DNA of 64,000 bases from Firmicutes bacterium CAG:345 (GCA_000433315.1 FR893384.1:1-64000), one strand, 5' to 3'. Positions 50,849 to 59,676 are shown, counted from the first letter of the stretch. Notes: generated by a model not told the origin, from the sequence alone. Numbers and translations: made by a program.

Positions 50849-51382
50849 TCATTTAAATTCCTTGATCAGAGAATCATCGAGTAAATTTCTTAATTCAATT
50901 TTTCCATCTTCATATAATTCTATATAAGCATGATATTCATCTTTTGGTAAAGATATCGATCCCGGACTTGCGATAATTTTGCCATCAACTAAAGATAAAT
51001 TTACTTTATGATAATGACCATAAAGATAAAGATCATAATTTCCTGAAGGAATATTATCTGGACCATAATGATGACCATGATCAGCATGTATAAAATATTT
51101 TCCGAATTTAAAATCTATAAAATCATTTATTGGAAAATCAGAAATCATCTGATCAACTTCAGCATCACAATTGCCGCGGACGACAATAATTTTTTCCTTT
51201 AAGGAGTTTAAAATACTAGCGCATTCTTTAGGATTATATTCTTCTGGCAAATTATTGCGTGGGCCATGATAATATAAATCACCTAAAATCAGGATTTTTT
51301 CATAATCTTTCTCTCTTTTCAATGCCATCTTTAAATATTTACTAGAACCGTGTATATCAGATATAATTAACAATTTTTTCAT
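50849..51382 (-). CDS. YfcE/MJ0936 family metallophosphodiesterase
   Basis: The 177-residue protein has the calcineurin-like motifs: ISDIHG near residue 7, LGDLYYHGPRN near 33, VRGNCDAEV near 68, HADHGHH near 98 and LYGHYHK near 117, giving a complete dinuclear metal site. YfcE-family enzymes hydrolyse phosphodiesters in vitro; the physiological substrate is unknown. GAGGT precedes the ATG. It stands between pnp and dnaB with its own gaps on both sides. Confidence 0.9.
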   Translation of the reverse strand: MKKLLIISDIHGSSKYLKMALKREKDYEKILILGDLYYHGPRNNLPEEYNPKECASILNSLKEKIIVVRGNCDAEVDQMISDFPINDFIDFKFGKYFIHADHGHHYGPDNIPSGNYDLYLYGHYHKVNLSLVDGKIIASPGSISLPKDEYHAYIELYEDGKIELRNLLDDSLIKEFK

Positions 51383-51449
51383 ATTTACCTCAATTTTACC
51401 CTATTATTGTAACATTCTTTTTTCAATATTTTCTAATTAATAGCATTTA

Positions 51450-51489
51450 TAAAAAAAGATGCTTAGATAATTTAAATATCTAAACATCT
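51450..51489 (-). terminator. Terminator of pnp
   Basis: A 13-base stem with one mismatch (51457-51469 / 51477-51489), seven-base loop and seven T on the minus strand. Confidence 0.88.
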
Positions 51490-51502
51490 CAATTAAATTG
51501 TT

Positions 51503-53749
51503 TTATTCAGCTTTTTCAGAATCTTTAGTTTCTTTTACTTCTTTAGATTCTTTGTTTTCTTTATTTCCTTTATGATGATCATTGCGGAAATTTTTCTTTG
51601 CTGGACGAGGAGCTGGTTCAACATAATCAGCTGGTTTTTCTTCAAATTCACGGTGAGATAAGTCTACTCTACCATTTTCATCAACTTTAGTGACTATGAC
51701 CTTTAATGTTTGACCTAATTTAACAACATCTTCAGTCTTTTCAACTCTATTCCAAGCTAAACGGGAAATGTGGCACATACCATCGGTGTTGCCAAATAAA
51801 TTAACAAAGCAACCATATGATTCAATGCGAACAACTTTACCATCGTAGATTTCACCAACTCTAGCAACTTTAGCAATGCTTTCAATCATTCCACAAGCTT
51901 TATCGATCATATCTTGATTTGTGTGGTAGACAATTACACGACCATCATCATTAATATCGATCTTGCATTGATCGCATTCTTCTATGATGTTATTGATGAC
52001 TTTACCTTGAGAACCGATAACTTCTCTGATTTTATCAACAGGAATATTGAATGTCTTCATCTTTAAAGCATAATCAGAAAGTGTATGACGTGGTTCTGGA
52101 ATAGCTTTTAACATGACATCAAGAATTTCAGCACGGGCTTTATGAGCTCTTGTCAAAGCTTCACGTAAAACTTCTTCAGTAATTCCTTTAATCTTGATAT
52201 CCATTTGTAAAGCTGTAACACCTTTTGATGTACCAGCAACTTTAAAGTCCATATCACCAAGATGGTCTTCCATACCTTGAATATCAGTTAAAATTGTATA
52301 TGGATGTTCTCCATCGATAGGACCTGAAGTAATAAGACCCATAGCGATACCAGAAACTGGAGCTTTGATTGGGACACCAGCATCCATAAGTGCCATACAA
52401 GATGCGCAGATAGAAGCTTGGGAAGATGAACCATTGGATTCAACAACTTCAGCAACAAGACGAATTGTATATGGGAATTCTTCTTCAGAAGGGATGACAT
52501 AACTTAAGGCTCTTTCACCTAAAGCACCATGACCGATTTCTCTTCTACCTGGAGTACCCATACGGCCAACTTCACCAACAGAAAATGGTGGGAAGTTATA
52601 GTGATGCATAAATCTCTTGCTTTCTTCATCTGTTAAATTATCAATAATTTGAGAATCGGATAAAGCACCTAAAGTACAAGTGGAAATAACTTGAGTTTGA
52701 CCACGGGTAAACATTGCAGAACCATGTACTCTTGGAAGCAAATGAGTTTGAGCATCAAGAGGTCTAATTTCATCGATTCTACGGCCATCTGGTCTAATCT
52801 TATCGACAGTGATGAGTCTTCTAACTTCATCACGGACGACATTTTCCATAATTTCTTTAACTTGAGAAAGAACTAATTTCTTTGTCTTTTCATCCTTATA
52901 TTCTTTTTCTTCATAAGTAGCAACAATTTCTTCTTCTATTGCATCGATAGTATTTTGTCTTTCGAGTTTATCATGAATAGAAACTGCGGTGATAAGACGT
53001 TGTTCGCTGACTTCTTTAACAGCTTTTTCAAGCTCTTCATCAATTTTATAAAGTTTAATTTCACGTTTTTGTTTTCCGCAGGCAGCGATGATATCTTTTT
53101 GGAAAGCAATCAATTTTTTAATTGCTTTATGTCCAAACATAATTGCTTGAAGCATATCTTCTTCACTGACTTCTGCTGCACCACTTTCAACCATGTTAAT
53201 AGCAATTTCTGTACCAGCAACAGCTAAATTGATATCAGAAACAGCTTTTTGATCACGTGTAGGGTTAATGACATATTCACCATTTACACGACCGACATAA
53301 ACACCGGCAATTGGACCATCAAATGGAATATCAGAAATTCCAAGTGCTAAAGATGAGCCAAACATTGCGGCCATTTCTGGAGTAGCATCTAAATCTACTG
53401 ACATAACAGTGTTGACAATTTGTACTTCATTGCGGAAACCTTCTGGGAACATAGGTCTAATTGGACGATCGATCAAACGAGCTGTCAAAGTAGCATGTTC
53501 ACCTGGGCGACCTTCACGGCGTAAAAAGCTTCCAGGTATTTTTCCAATCGCATATTGCTTTTCTTCATAACCAACGGTAAGTGGGAAGAAATCAACCCCT
53601 TCCTTTGGATCTTTTGCGGCGCATACTGTGGAGAGCACAACTGTATCATCATATCTAATCAAGCAAGCGCCAGCTGCTTGTTTAGCAATCTCTCCGATTT
53701 CAACTTGAAGGTGTCTGCCTTCAAATTCCATTTCGAATACTCTTTTCAT
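51503..53749 (-). CDS. pnp: Polyribonucleotide nucleotidyltransferase
   Basis: PNPase degrades RNA 3' to 5' with phosphate. The 748-residue protein has two RNase PH domains (the second with FPPFSVGEVGRMGTPGRREIGHGALGERAL near 385-415 and DIQGMEDHLGDMDFKVAGTSKGVTALQMDIK near 490), a KH domain (VIGSQGKVINNIIEECDQ near 560) and an S1 domain (GEIYDGKVVRIESYGCFVNLFGNTDGMCHISRL near 627). The C-terminal tail is Lys/Glu-rich and low complexity. AAAGG precedes the ATG, and TAGAAT lies just upstream. It is followed by its own terminator. Confidence 0.96.
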   Translation of the reverse strand: MKRVFEMEFEGRHLQVEIGEIAKQAAGACLIRYDDTVVLSTVCAAKDPKEGVDFFPLTVGYEEKQYAIGKIPGSFLRREGRPGEHATLTARLIDRPIRPMFPEGFRNEVQIVNTVMSVDLDATPEMAAMFGSSLALGISDIPFDGPIAGVYVGRVNGEYVINPTRDQKAVSDINLAVAGTEIAINMVESGAAEVSEEDMLQAIMFGHKAIKKLIAFQKDIIAACGKQKREIKLYKIDEELEKAVKEVSEQRLITAVSIHDKLERQNTIDAIEEEIVATYEEKEYKDEKTKKLVLSQVKEIMENVVRDEVRRLITVDKIRPDGRRIDEIRPLDAQTHLLPRVHGSAMFTRGQTQVISTCTLGALSDSQIIDNLTDEESKRFMHHYNFPPFSVGEVGRMGTPGRREIGHGALGERALSYVIPSEEEFPYTIRLVAEVVESNGSSSQASICASCMALMDAGVPIKAPVSGIAMGLITSGPIDGEHPYTILTDIQGMEDHLGDMDFKVAGTSKGVTALQMDIKIKGITEEVLREALTRAHKARAEILDVMLKAIPEPRHTLSDYALKMKTFNIPVDKIREVIGSQGKVINNIIEECDQCKIDINDDGRVIVYHTNQDMIDKACGMIESIAKVARVGEIYDGKVVRIESYGCFVNLFGNTDGMCHISRLAWNRVEKTEDVVKLGQTLKVIVTKVDENGRVDLSHREFEEKPADYVEPAPRPAKKNFRNDHHKGNKENKESKEVKETKDSEKAE

Positions 53750-53895
53750 TCTTTACCTTTCATTAAACAATCTTATTCTATCACAATTAAATTCAATTCA
53801 TATAGTTTTTGTTATTTATTTTTTCATGTTATTTTATTTCATCCAAAAACTATGACTAAAATTTATGTTTGATAATCATTGTTTCAGGTAAATTT

Positions 53896-54141
53896 TTATC
53901 CGATTTGAAATAGATAAACAGACCTATCTAGTCTTTCTCTTTTCGCTCCTATTACAAAAGATACTCCGGATAAATAATCTATAACTCTTAACTGTGAATC
54001 AATTTCTAACGATGTTAAATTGACTATTATCGACCGCCCTTCTAAAAGTATTCTGGCCATTTTATTCACTTCTGAGGAAGAACGTGGAAATAAGACTACC
54101 GGTGATTTATAGTCTTCTTCAACTGCTATTTCTTTTTTCAT
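53896..54141 (-). CDS. sepF: SepF-like cell division protein
   Basis: SepF polymerises into rings that bind FtsZ at the septum and tether it to the membrane. The 81-residue protein contains the conserved SepF core: VVLFPRSSSEVNKMARILLEGRSIIVNLTSLEIDSQLRVIDYLSGVSFVIGAKRERLDRSVYLF. It is shorter than B. subtilis SepF (about 150) and lacks the usual N-terminal amphipathic membrane-binding helix and long linker, so membrane tethering by it is doubtful. The second ATG of the ATGATG pair (54141) fits GGAGG five bases upstream; 54153 and 54144 are in frame. It overlaps the sigG 3' end by 23 bases. In Bacillus sepF also lies downstream of sigG. Confidence 0.82.
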   Translation of the reverse strand: MKKEIAVEEDYKSPVVLFPRSSSEVNKMARILLEGRSIIVNLTSLEIDSQLRVIDYLSGVSFVIGAKRERLDRSVYLFQIG

Positions 54142-54922
54142 CATTTCCTCCATAAGTAAAATATTTTCTCAAACTCTTTAGAGCACTTTTTTCAATTCTT
54201 GAAACCTGGGCTTGAGAAATGTCCAAATCTTTTGCTACTTCCATCTGCGTCATATCTTGATAATATCTTTTATCGATAATTTCTTTTTCTAGACAATCTA
54301 AATTCTCTATTCCTTCTTTTAAAGAAATCATATCCCGATAATTGGCAACATAATCTTTGTCACTTGGAATTACATCTGAAAGTATCATATCTTCATCGCT
54401 ATTTATCGGATCATCTAAACTGAGTGTTGGAGAAAGACTATCTAGCGCTTCTTTTATTTCATAACCTTTAGCATCTAGAGTCTTTTCTAGATATTCTATC
54501 GATGGCAATATTCCATTTTTTTGTAAATAATCATCTTGTATTGCAATGACATTATAGGCAAGATCTTTAATTTTTCTTGAGACTTTAACTATATTTTGAC
54601 ATTCTCTTATATATCTTCTTACTTCTCCTTTGATCATGGGAACTGCGTAAGTTGAAAACATAACTGTTCTATTTAGATCAAAATTATTGATTGCCTTTAT
54701 CAACCCTAAAACTCCATTAGAAAACATATCATCCATATTATCCTTATTGTTTTTAAATTCTTGTATGCATGATAAAACTAATTTTAAATTATTGATTACA
54801 ATATCATCAATTGGTATTTTTCCTTCTTTATATTCTTTTATTGCGTTTAAAGTCTTTTCGCTCGACCAACTTTTTAATGATCCAGTATTTAATCCTGTAA
54901 TATTTACTTTATATTCTGACAC
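54119..54922 (-). CDS. sigG: Forespore sigma factor SigG
   Basis: SigG drives late forespore transcription. The 267-residue protein aligns with B. subtilis SigG: KVNITGLNTGSL at the N-terminus, INNLKLVLSCIQEF (2.1), DDMFSNGVLGLIKAINNFDL, VMFSTYAVPMIKGEVRRYIREC (2.3-2.4) and DMTQMEVAKDLDISQAQVSRIEKSALKSLRKYF (region 4). SigF shares these features, but the position directly after sigE identifies SigG. The GTG start at 54922 is preceded by GAGAGGGA, and both lie in a stable hairpin. sigE ends 27 bases upstream. Confidence 0.93.
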   Translation of the reverse strand: MSEYKVNITGLNTGSLKSWSSEKTLNAIKEYKEGKIPIDDIVINNLKLVLSCIQEFKNNKDNMDDMFSNGVLGLIKAINNFDLNRTVMFSTYAVPMIKGEVRRYIRECQNIVKVSRKIKDLAYNVIAIQDDYLQKNGILPSIEYLEKTLDAKGYEIKEALDSLSPTLSLDDPINSDEDMILSDVIPSDKDYVANYRDMISLKEGIENLDCLEKEIIDKRYYQDMTQMEVAKDLDISQAQVSRIEKSALKSLRKYFTYGGNDEKRNSS

Positions 54923-54952
54923 TTTTTCCCTCTCGGGAATCAGTATGTGTCA
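54917..54952 (-). promoter_or_regulatory. Hairpin hiding the sigG ribosome binding site and start
   Basis: On the minus strand the outer stem TGACAC (54952-54947) pairs with GTGTCA (54922-54917, containing the GTG start); its first three bases are the sigE stop codon. The inner stem TTCCC (54939-54935), loop GAGA, GGGAA (54930-54926) covers the Shine-Dalgarno. Read-through RNA from sigE would carry it complete; RNA starting inside it would not. Confidence 0.7.
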
Positions 54953-55648
54953 AACTTGAAATTTCAAGCGCATTTTCTTTAAAATTCTTTTTTCTAATCT
55001 TGAAATATAACTTTGGGAAATTCCTAAAATTTCTGCTGTCTCTTTTTGTGTTTGTTCTTCATAACCATTTAGACCATAGCGCATATAAATTATTGTTTTT
55101 TCTCTATCATTTAAATCCTCTATAGCTTCATAAAGTATTTCTTTTTCATAATCTTTTTCAATTTTATCAGTGATTGAATCTTCATTTGAAGCAATAACAT
55201 CTTCTAGTAATAATTCATTTCCTTCACTATCTGAATTCAGTGGAACATCAAATGATATTTCATTTTTTCTCTTTTGATTTTTTCTTAAAAACATCAATAT
55301 TTCATTATCAATACAGCGTGAAGCATAAGTGGCTAATTTTATATTTTTATCATATCTAAATGTTTTTATTGCTTTAAAAAGCCCTAATAAACCTATTGAG
55401 ACAAGATCTTCCAAAGTTGCATATTCAGTTTCATATTTTTTAGCTACGTATATAACAAGTCTCATATTGTGTTCGATGAGTTTATTTCGCGCTTCTAAGC
55501 TATTTTCTTCATCATATTTTTTTACCCAGTACTCTTCCTCTTCAGTTGATAGCGGAGCTAAAAGATTCTCGCTTCCACTCAAATAATAGCATTTTCCTTT
55601 AAACTTTCTTCTAGCATATAAAAGCCTAATCCACATTCTTAAATTCAT
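54950..55648 (-). CDS. sigE: Mother-cell sigma factor SigE (pro-SigE)
   Basis: SigE is the first mother-cell sigma factor. The 232-residue protein matches B. subtilis SigE closely: an N-terminal pro-sequence of about 27 residues (MNLRMWIRLLYARRKFKGKCYYLSGSENLLAPLS, cut by SpoIIGA near YYLSGSE), then IEHNMRLVIYVAKKYE, DLVSIGLLGLFKAIKTF, KLATYASRCIDNEILMFLRKN and TQKETAEILGISQSYISRLEKRILKKM. It ends in TGA, which shows that TGA is a stop in this genome. It starts one base after spoIIGA, so the two are co-transcribed, as in the Bacillus spoIIG operon. Confidence 0.95.
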   Translation of the reverse strand: MNLRMWIRLLYARRKFKGKCYYLSGSENLLAPLSTEEEEYWVKKYDEENSLEARNKLIEHNMRLVIYVAKKYETEYATLEDLVSIGLLGLFKAIKTFRYDKNIKLATYASRCIDNEILMFLRKNQKRKNEISFDVPLNSDSEGNELLLEDVIASNEDSITDKIEKDYEKEILYEAIEDLNDREKTIIYMRYGLNGYEEQTQKETAEILGISQSYISRLEKRILKKMRLKFQV

Positions 55649-55649
55649 A

Positions 55650-56402
55650 TTATCTCCTCAACATGGCATTATATAAACAATCGCATCCATAGAAATTAGC
55701 TTCTTTTTTTACAACAAAGGCCAAAGCAAAATAACTTTGTTTTTTTATTCCGCTTGTCACCATAACCCTATATACTTTTTCTGGAAAATAGGGTAAAGCC
55801 ATATCTACATTCACCTGTATTTCATCTTTTTCAGAAAATTTCATCGTTCCTTTTTTTATAAAAATTACTGGATTTTTCTTAATGCATAATGTGTTACCAG
55901 AATCGAAATAAGCCTTTACCACTCGGTCTTCTGCACCTGAAGAAATAAGGACATCAATTTTATAATCTCTAAGTAGATAAAGTTTATCTGCAATCAAGGA
56001 ACTAATTTTAATAAAAGCATAAAATATCGGTTGCAACAAAACAATTATTCCTCCTTTCATATCAATAATGACAATATTTAAATTTCGAAAGCTTAAAAAT
56101 GATTTAAAAAATAGTAGTTCAAGAGAAATTTCTAAACCAATATAAGCATAGTATATTGCTATTCTGCTTATCATCTTTTTCTTAAAAAAGATAAAAAACA
56201 TTATTACATCGTAAAGAATTACTAAAATTATGCCGATCCAAGTATTTAAGTATATCGCTAAAACTCTAAAACTTAAAATAATGGTAAGTATGATCTTTTT
56301 CTTTAAATTTTCTTTTTCTAAAAAAATATTTTCCAAAAGAAAAAAGTATCCAATACCCTGAAGAATTTGGTTTAAAATCATCAAATCGATATAAGCTTTC
56401 AT
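55650..56402 (-). CDS. spoIIGA: SpoIIGA aspartic protease (pro-SigE processing)
   Basis: SpoIIGA is a membrane aspartic protease that cleaves pro-SigE after a forespore signal. The 250-residue protein has five hydrophobic helices in its first 140 residues (starting MKAYIDLMILNQILQGIGYFFL) and a cytoplasmic half with the catalytic motif AYFDSGNTL (Asp167) followed by PVIFIKKG and a C-terminal segment that should pack as in retropepsins. It is shorter than B. subtilis SpoIIGA (about 309). It lies between ftsZ and sigE, the classical position. No Shine-Dalgarno is seen before the ATG. Confidence 0.9.
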   Translation of the reverse strand: MKAYIDLMILNQILQGIGYFFLLENIFLEKENLKKKIILTIILSFRVLAIYLNTWIGIILVILYDVIMFFIFFKKKMISRIAIYYAYIGLEISLELLFFKSFLSFRNLNIVIIDMKGGIIVLLQPIFYAFIKISSLIADKLYLLRDYKIDVLISSGAEDRVVKAYFDSGNTLCIKKNPVIFIKKGTMKFSEKDEIQVNVDMALPYFPEKVYRVMVTSGIKKQSYFALAFVVKKEANFYGCDCLYNAMLRR

Positions 56403-56411
56403 GGTTAAAAG

Positions 56412-56443
56412 TTTATATCTAGTAAAAGGATACTTTTGTCGAA
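56412..56443 (-). promoter_or_regulatory. spoIIGA promoter with Spo0A box
   Basis: On the minus strand TCGACA (56442-56437), 19 bp, TATAAA (56417-56412), nine bases before the ATG. The plus strand at 56434-56444 reads TTTTGTCGAAT, which contains the exact Spo0A-box core TGTCGAA and overlaps the -35. B. subtilis spoIIG likewise has an over-long spacer and a Spo0A box on its -35 region. Confidence 0.6.
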
Positions 56444-56446
56444 TTT

Positions 56447-57649
56447 TTATAAATGCTCGATATCAGTTTCAACCGACTCTTCTTCAGAATCAGATTCTTC
56501 CTTATCTTCTGCTGAAGATATATTATTTTGCTGAGAATTTTGCTTTTTTCTTAAATTTTCCAAGAAATCCGGAAGAATATTTTTTTCGTCATCAACATGT
56601 GGATTTATAACAGGTGTATTAGTCTTCTTTTCGACTGTCTTACTATTATCTAACTGCGATCTTGTTGTGACTAAGCTTGGTTTAGTTTCATCATATTCAG
56701 CATCGAAATCTGTGGCGATGACCGAAACAAGCATTGAATCTTTCAACTGAGGATTTTGTTGAACTCCGAAAATAATATTGATATTATTGCCGGCTGCTTC
56801 ACGAATATATTCTACAGCTTCACTAGCATCATTTAATGTTACACCAGGGCCACCTGAAATATTGATTATTGCAGTATGAGCCCCACGGATTGAAGCTTCT
56901 AATAACGGGGATGAAAAAGCATTTGTTGCTGCCTCAATAGATTTCTTTTCCCCTTCACCCATACCGAAACCTATCATAGCCATTCCTTTATTTGCTAAGG
57001 TGTTTTTTATATCAGCGAAGTCAAGATTGATAATACCAGGTAAAATGATGAGATCAGTAATGGTTTTAACACATTGACCGAGGACGCGATCACTTTCTGA
57101 GAAGGCATCGCTAAAAGGACGATCACCATTAGAGTTCATCAAAGAGTTATTCGAAATTATGATGATAGAATCAGCATTTTGTTTTAAGTCATTAATTCCT
57201 TCAATGGCTTTAACCTTACGGCTTTGACCTTCGAAATCAAATGGTCTTGTAACAATTGCTAGTGTTAAAGCACCAGCTTCGCGAGCAACTTTAGCTACAA
57301 TTGGTGCAGCACCTGTTCCTGTTCCACCACCCATTCCTGCGGCGATAAAAACCATATTGGCACCTGAGACAATTTCTTTAATATCATCGATAGAATCCAA
57401 AGCGGCTTCTTTGCCTACCGATGGATTTCCACCAGCACCAAGACCTCGAGTGGTATTCTTTCCAAGAACTAAGCGATGTTCACAAGGAGAAGTTGATAAA
57501 GCTTGAGCATCGGTATTAAATACCCAATAACTGATGCTCTCACTTTTGTCTTCAAGCATTTTATTAACAGCATTGCTGCCGGCTCCACCAACGCCAATTA
57601 CAACTATCTTGGCATAGCTTTCAAATGGATCAAATTCAAAATCATTCAT
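56447..57649 (-). CDS. ftsZ: Cell division protein FtsZ
   Basis: FtsZ is the tubulin-like GTPase of the division ring. The 400-residue protein has VIGVGGAGSNAVNKM near residue 17, NTDAQAL near 45, the tubulin signature GGGTGTGAAP near 105, the NLDFADIKN T7 loop near 209, and a C-terminal domain to about 320. The C-terminal binding peptide appears as ILPDFLENLRKKQ near 355 but is followed by about 32 mostly acidic residues (EDKEESDSEEESVE...), whereas FtsZ usually ends just after this peptide. It follows ftsA by 12 bases. Confidence 0.96.
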   Translation of the reverse strand: MNDFEFDPFESYAKIVVIGVGGAGSNAVNKMLEDKSESISYWVFNTDAQALSTSPCEHRLVLGKNTTRGLGAGGNPSVGKEAALDSIDDIKEIVSGANMVFIAAGMGGGTGTGAAPIVAKVAREAGALTLAIVTRPFDFEGQSRKVKAIEGINDLKQNADSIIIISNNSLMNSNGDRPFSDAFSESDRVLGQCVKTITDLIILPGIINLDFADIKNTLANKGMAMIGFGMGEGEKKSIEAATNAFSSPLLEASIRGAHTAIINISGGPGVTLNDASEAVEYIREAAGNNINIIFGVQQNPQLKDSMLVSVIATDFDAEYDETKPSLVTTRSQLDNSKTVEKKTNTPVINPHVDDEKNILPDFLENLRKKQNSQQNNISSAEDKEESDSEEESVETDIEHL

Positions 57650-57661
57650 ATAAGTCCCTCA

Positions 57662-58843
57662 TTATAATTCATCGTCATTAATTTTTTTCAAATCAATTTT
57701 TTCACCAACTCTGGTCATAGTAAAATCTTTTTTATTTTCTTTTATATAATTTTCAGAATAAATACTTAAATGCATCAAGGCAGCGACTAAGTTGCTGTAA
57801 GCCTTATTCCTCGCTCCAAAAAATTCAGGGGTATATAGGCTAACACCAATTTGGAAAGCCGAAGAAATATAAGTCTCAATTCCAAATAAATTAGAGCCCC
57901 CACCGGTTAAGAATATCGGATAAAATTCTGGAATATCAAATTCTAAAACGTATTTACGCATAAAATCGATGAGAGTATTTAAGGATTCAATCAATGTATC
58001 TTTAATATCTTGAACTTTAAATCCTTCTTCAAAAGTAAATTCAATATCAGGATTATCAGAAAGTCCATAGACTTTTTTTAGATAATCAGCTCTATCATAG
58101 CTGAGGTGGAATTTATTCATCAAGGCATGAGTTAAATCTTCACTGCCATAATTTAATACTTGGCTTTTTACAAGTCTTCCGCCACTTGCTAAGCCAAATG
58201 TTGTTAGTCCTGCACCAAAATCTAAGAAAAGAAATTTATCAGGAATATTATAAGAAGAAAGCAAAGATACTAAGCATACAGGAGCAAATAAAGTTCTTGA
58301 AACGTTGAAACCTGCATCTTTTATTGCTCCAACCATTGTTTCATAGTATTTTTGTTCACAATAATAGACATTAGCGCTGATATTTATAGTATTTGAATAA
58401 ATATCATCTTTAAAAAATCTTGTCTGAACATTGTTATCATAAGCATATCTATACGGAACAACATCGATCATTTTTTCATCTTTTCCCATATCTAATTTTT
58501 TAAGTAAAATAGATATAGCGTTTGAAACATCGAATTTTTTTACGCTTCCATCTTTTGAAACAGTGTTGGTATGTCCTTCTTCACTAGCAATTTTTAGTTC
58601 TAGAGGAGGAATCACTAAAACTAAATCTTGTATTTTTCTATTTAAACTATGAGAAGCTGAATTGATAACCTCTTTGATAGCTTCGCTCATCTGCTCTTTA
58701 TCTGCTATCTGCCCTTTATTCAAATGAGAATAGGTAGATTCTAAAGCATGTAAAACATAGACAATATTTTTATGAACGTAACCGACTATCAATTTCACTC
58801 CGCTTTCTGTCATCTCAATTATATCCATGGTATTTGTATCCAT
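57662..58843 (-). CDS. ftsA: Cell division protein FtsA
   Basis: FtsA is the actin-like ATPase that anchors FtsZ and recruits divisome proteins. The 393-residue protein has the actin-fold segments: EMTESGVKLIVGYV near the N-terminus, FLFLDFGAGLTTFGLASGGRLVKSQVLNYGSEDLTHAL near 205 (phosphate 2 region) and PIFLTGGGSNLFGIETYIS near 308 (adenosine region), with the 1C insertion between. The C-terminal amphipathic membrane-targeting helix typical of FtsA is not obvious; the end (VGEKIDLKKINDDEL) is charged. Adjacent to divIB and ftsZ in the usual order. Confidence 0.9.
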   Translation of the reverse strand: MDTNTMDIIEMTESGVKLIVGYVHKNIVYVLHALESTYSHLNKGQIADKEQMSEAIKEVINSASHSLNRKIQDLVLVIPPLELKIASEEGHTNTVSKDGSVKKFDVSNAISILLKKLDMGKDEKMIDVVPYRYAYDNNVQTRFFKDDIYSNTINISANVYYCEQKYYETMVGAIKDAGFNVSRTLFAPVCLVSLLSSYNIPDKFLFLDFGAGLTTFGLASGGRLVKSQVLNYGSEDLTHALMNKFHLSYDRADYLKKVYGLSDNPDIEFTFEEGFKVQDIKDTLIESLNTLIDFMRKYVLEFDIPEFYPIFLTGGGSNLFGIETYISSAFQIGVSLYTPEFFGARNKAYSNLVAALMHLSIYSENYIKENKKDFTMTRVGEKIDLKKINDDEL

Positions 58844-58845
58844 AA

Positions 58846-59676
58846 TTATTCTCCATCAGTATTTCGATAAATTGGTACTATCTTTATTATTTTATCATTA
58901 ATTTGCTCTTCAATCATAGTGCTTATTAATGAATTTGCATTATTTATAACAGCATCAATTGCCCCGTTGAATTCTCTTTCTTTTAAAAAGTTATCAATCT
59001 TATCAGTACTAAGCTTAAATAAAATATAAGAATCTTGTCCAAAACTATCTCTAATCTTATCATTTGTAACATATATTCCTAAAGTATTTTCTGAAAATCT
59101 TTTAACATATGTTAAAGAAACAATAATATTTGGGGTTATATTTAAAAATAATTGCGGATCCTTTTCAGCACTAAAAGTATAATTATCTTCAATAAATGTT
59201 GGAATATTATATAGATAATCTTCTTTTAAGTATGAGCCTATCTTATCAGGTATATTTGAAGGCATTCTATCGCCATTAGCTAAATAAACAATATCATTTC
59301 TTTTCAATACAGGTAAAATATCTTTATAATTAACTTCTAAAGAAAACATTTTTGCTCGGCAATGAAAATCACTGATGAGGGAATATACATTATTTCCCTT
59401 ACTTTTTTCAATCAACATTTCATATTCATTTTCATCAAAAAAAGGCAAGTAAGCTTTTCCACTTGGCAAACGCAAATTTAAATGTTCAGTCATATAGGCA
59501 TTGTCATAATAATGTTCACCTTTTATCGTCACACTTTTAACAGTAGATAAAGGAGAAATAAAATAGGCAAGAATAAGAACTATATATAGAATTACAAAAG
59601 AAGCCATCATTGTTAAAGAATATTTGCGGCGACGATATTTTCTTAAAGATTTATCTTTGATCGTATTTGTTTTCAT
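58846..59676 (-). CDS. divIB: Cell division protein DivIB/FtsQ
   Basis: DivIB/FtsQ is a bitopic divisome protein. The 276-residue protein has a basic cytoplasmic N-terminus (KYRRRKYS), one membrane helix at about residues 22-43, and an extracytoplasmic POTRA-like domain beginning SPLSTVKSVTIKGEHYYDNAYMTEHL, followed by a beta domain. The call rests on topology, the POTRA start and position before ftsA-ftsZ; sequence conservation is low, as usual for this family. It is followed two bases later by ftsA. Confidence 0.83.
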   Translation of the reverse strand: MKTNTIKDKSLRKYRRRKYSLTMMASFVILYIVLILAYFISPLSTVKSVTIKGEHYYDNAYMTEHLNLRLPSGKAYLPFFDENEYEMLIEKSKGNNVYSLISDFHCRAKMFSLEVNYKDILPVLKRNDIVYLANGDRMPSNIPDKIGSYLKEDYLYNIPTFIEDNYTFSAEKDPQLFLNITPNIIVSLTYVKRFSENTLGIYVTNDKIRDSFGQDSYILFKLSTDKIDNFLKEREFNGAIDAVINNANSLISTMIEEQINDKIIKIVPIYRNTDGE

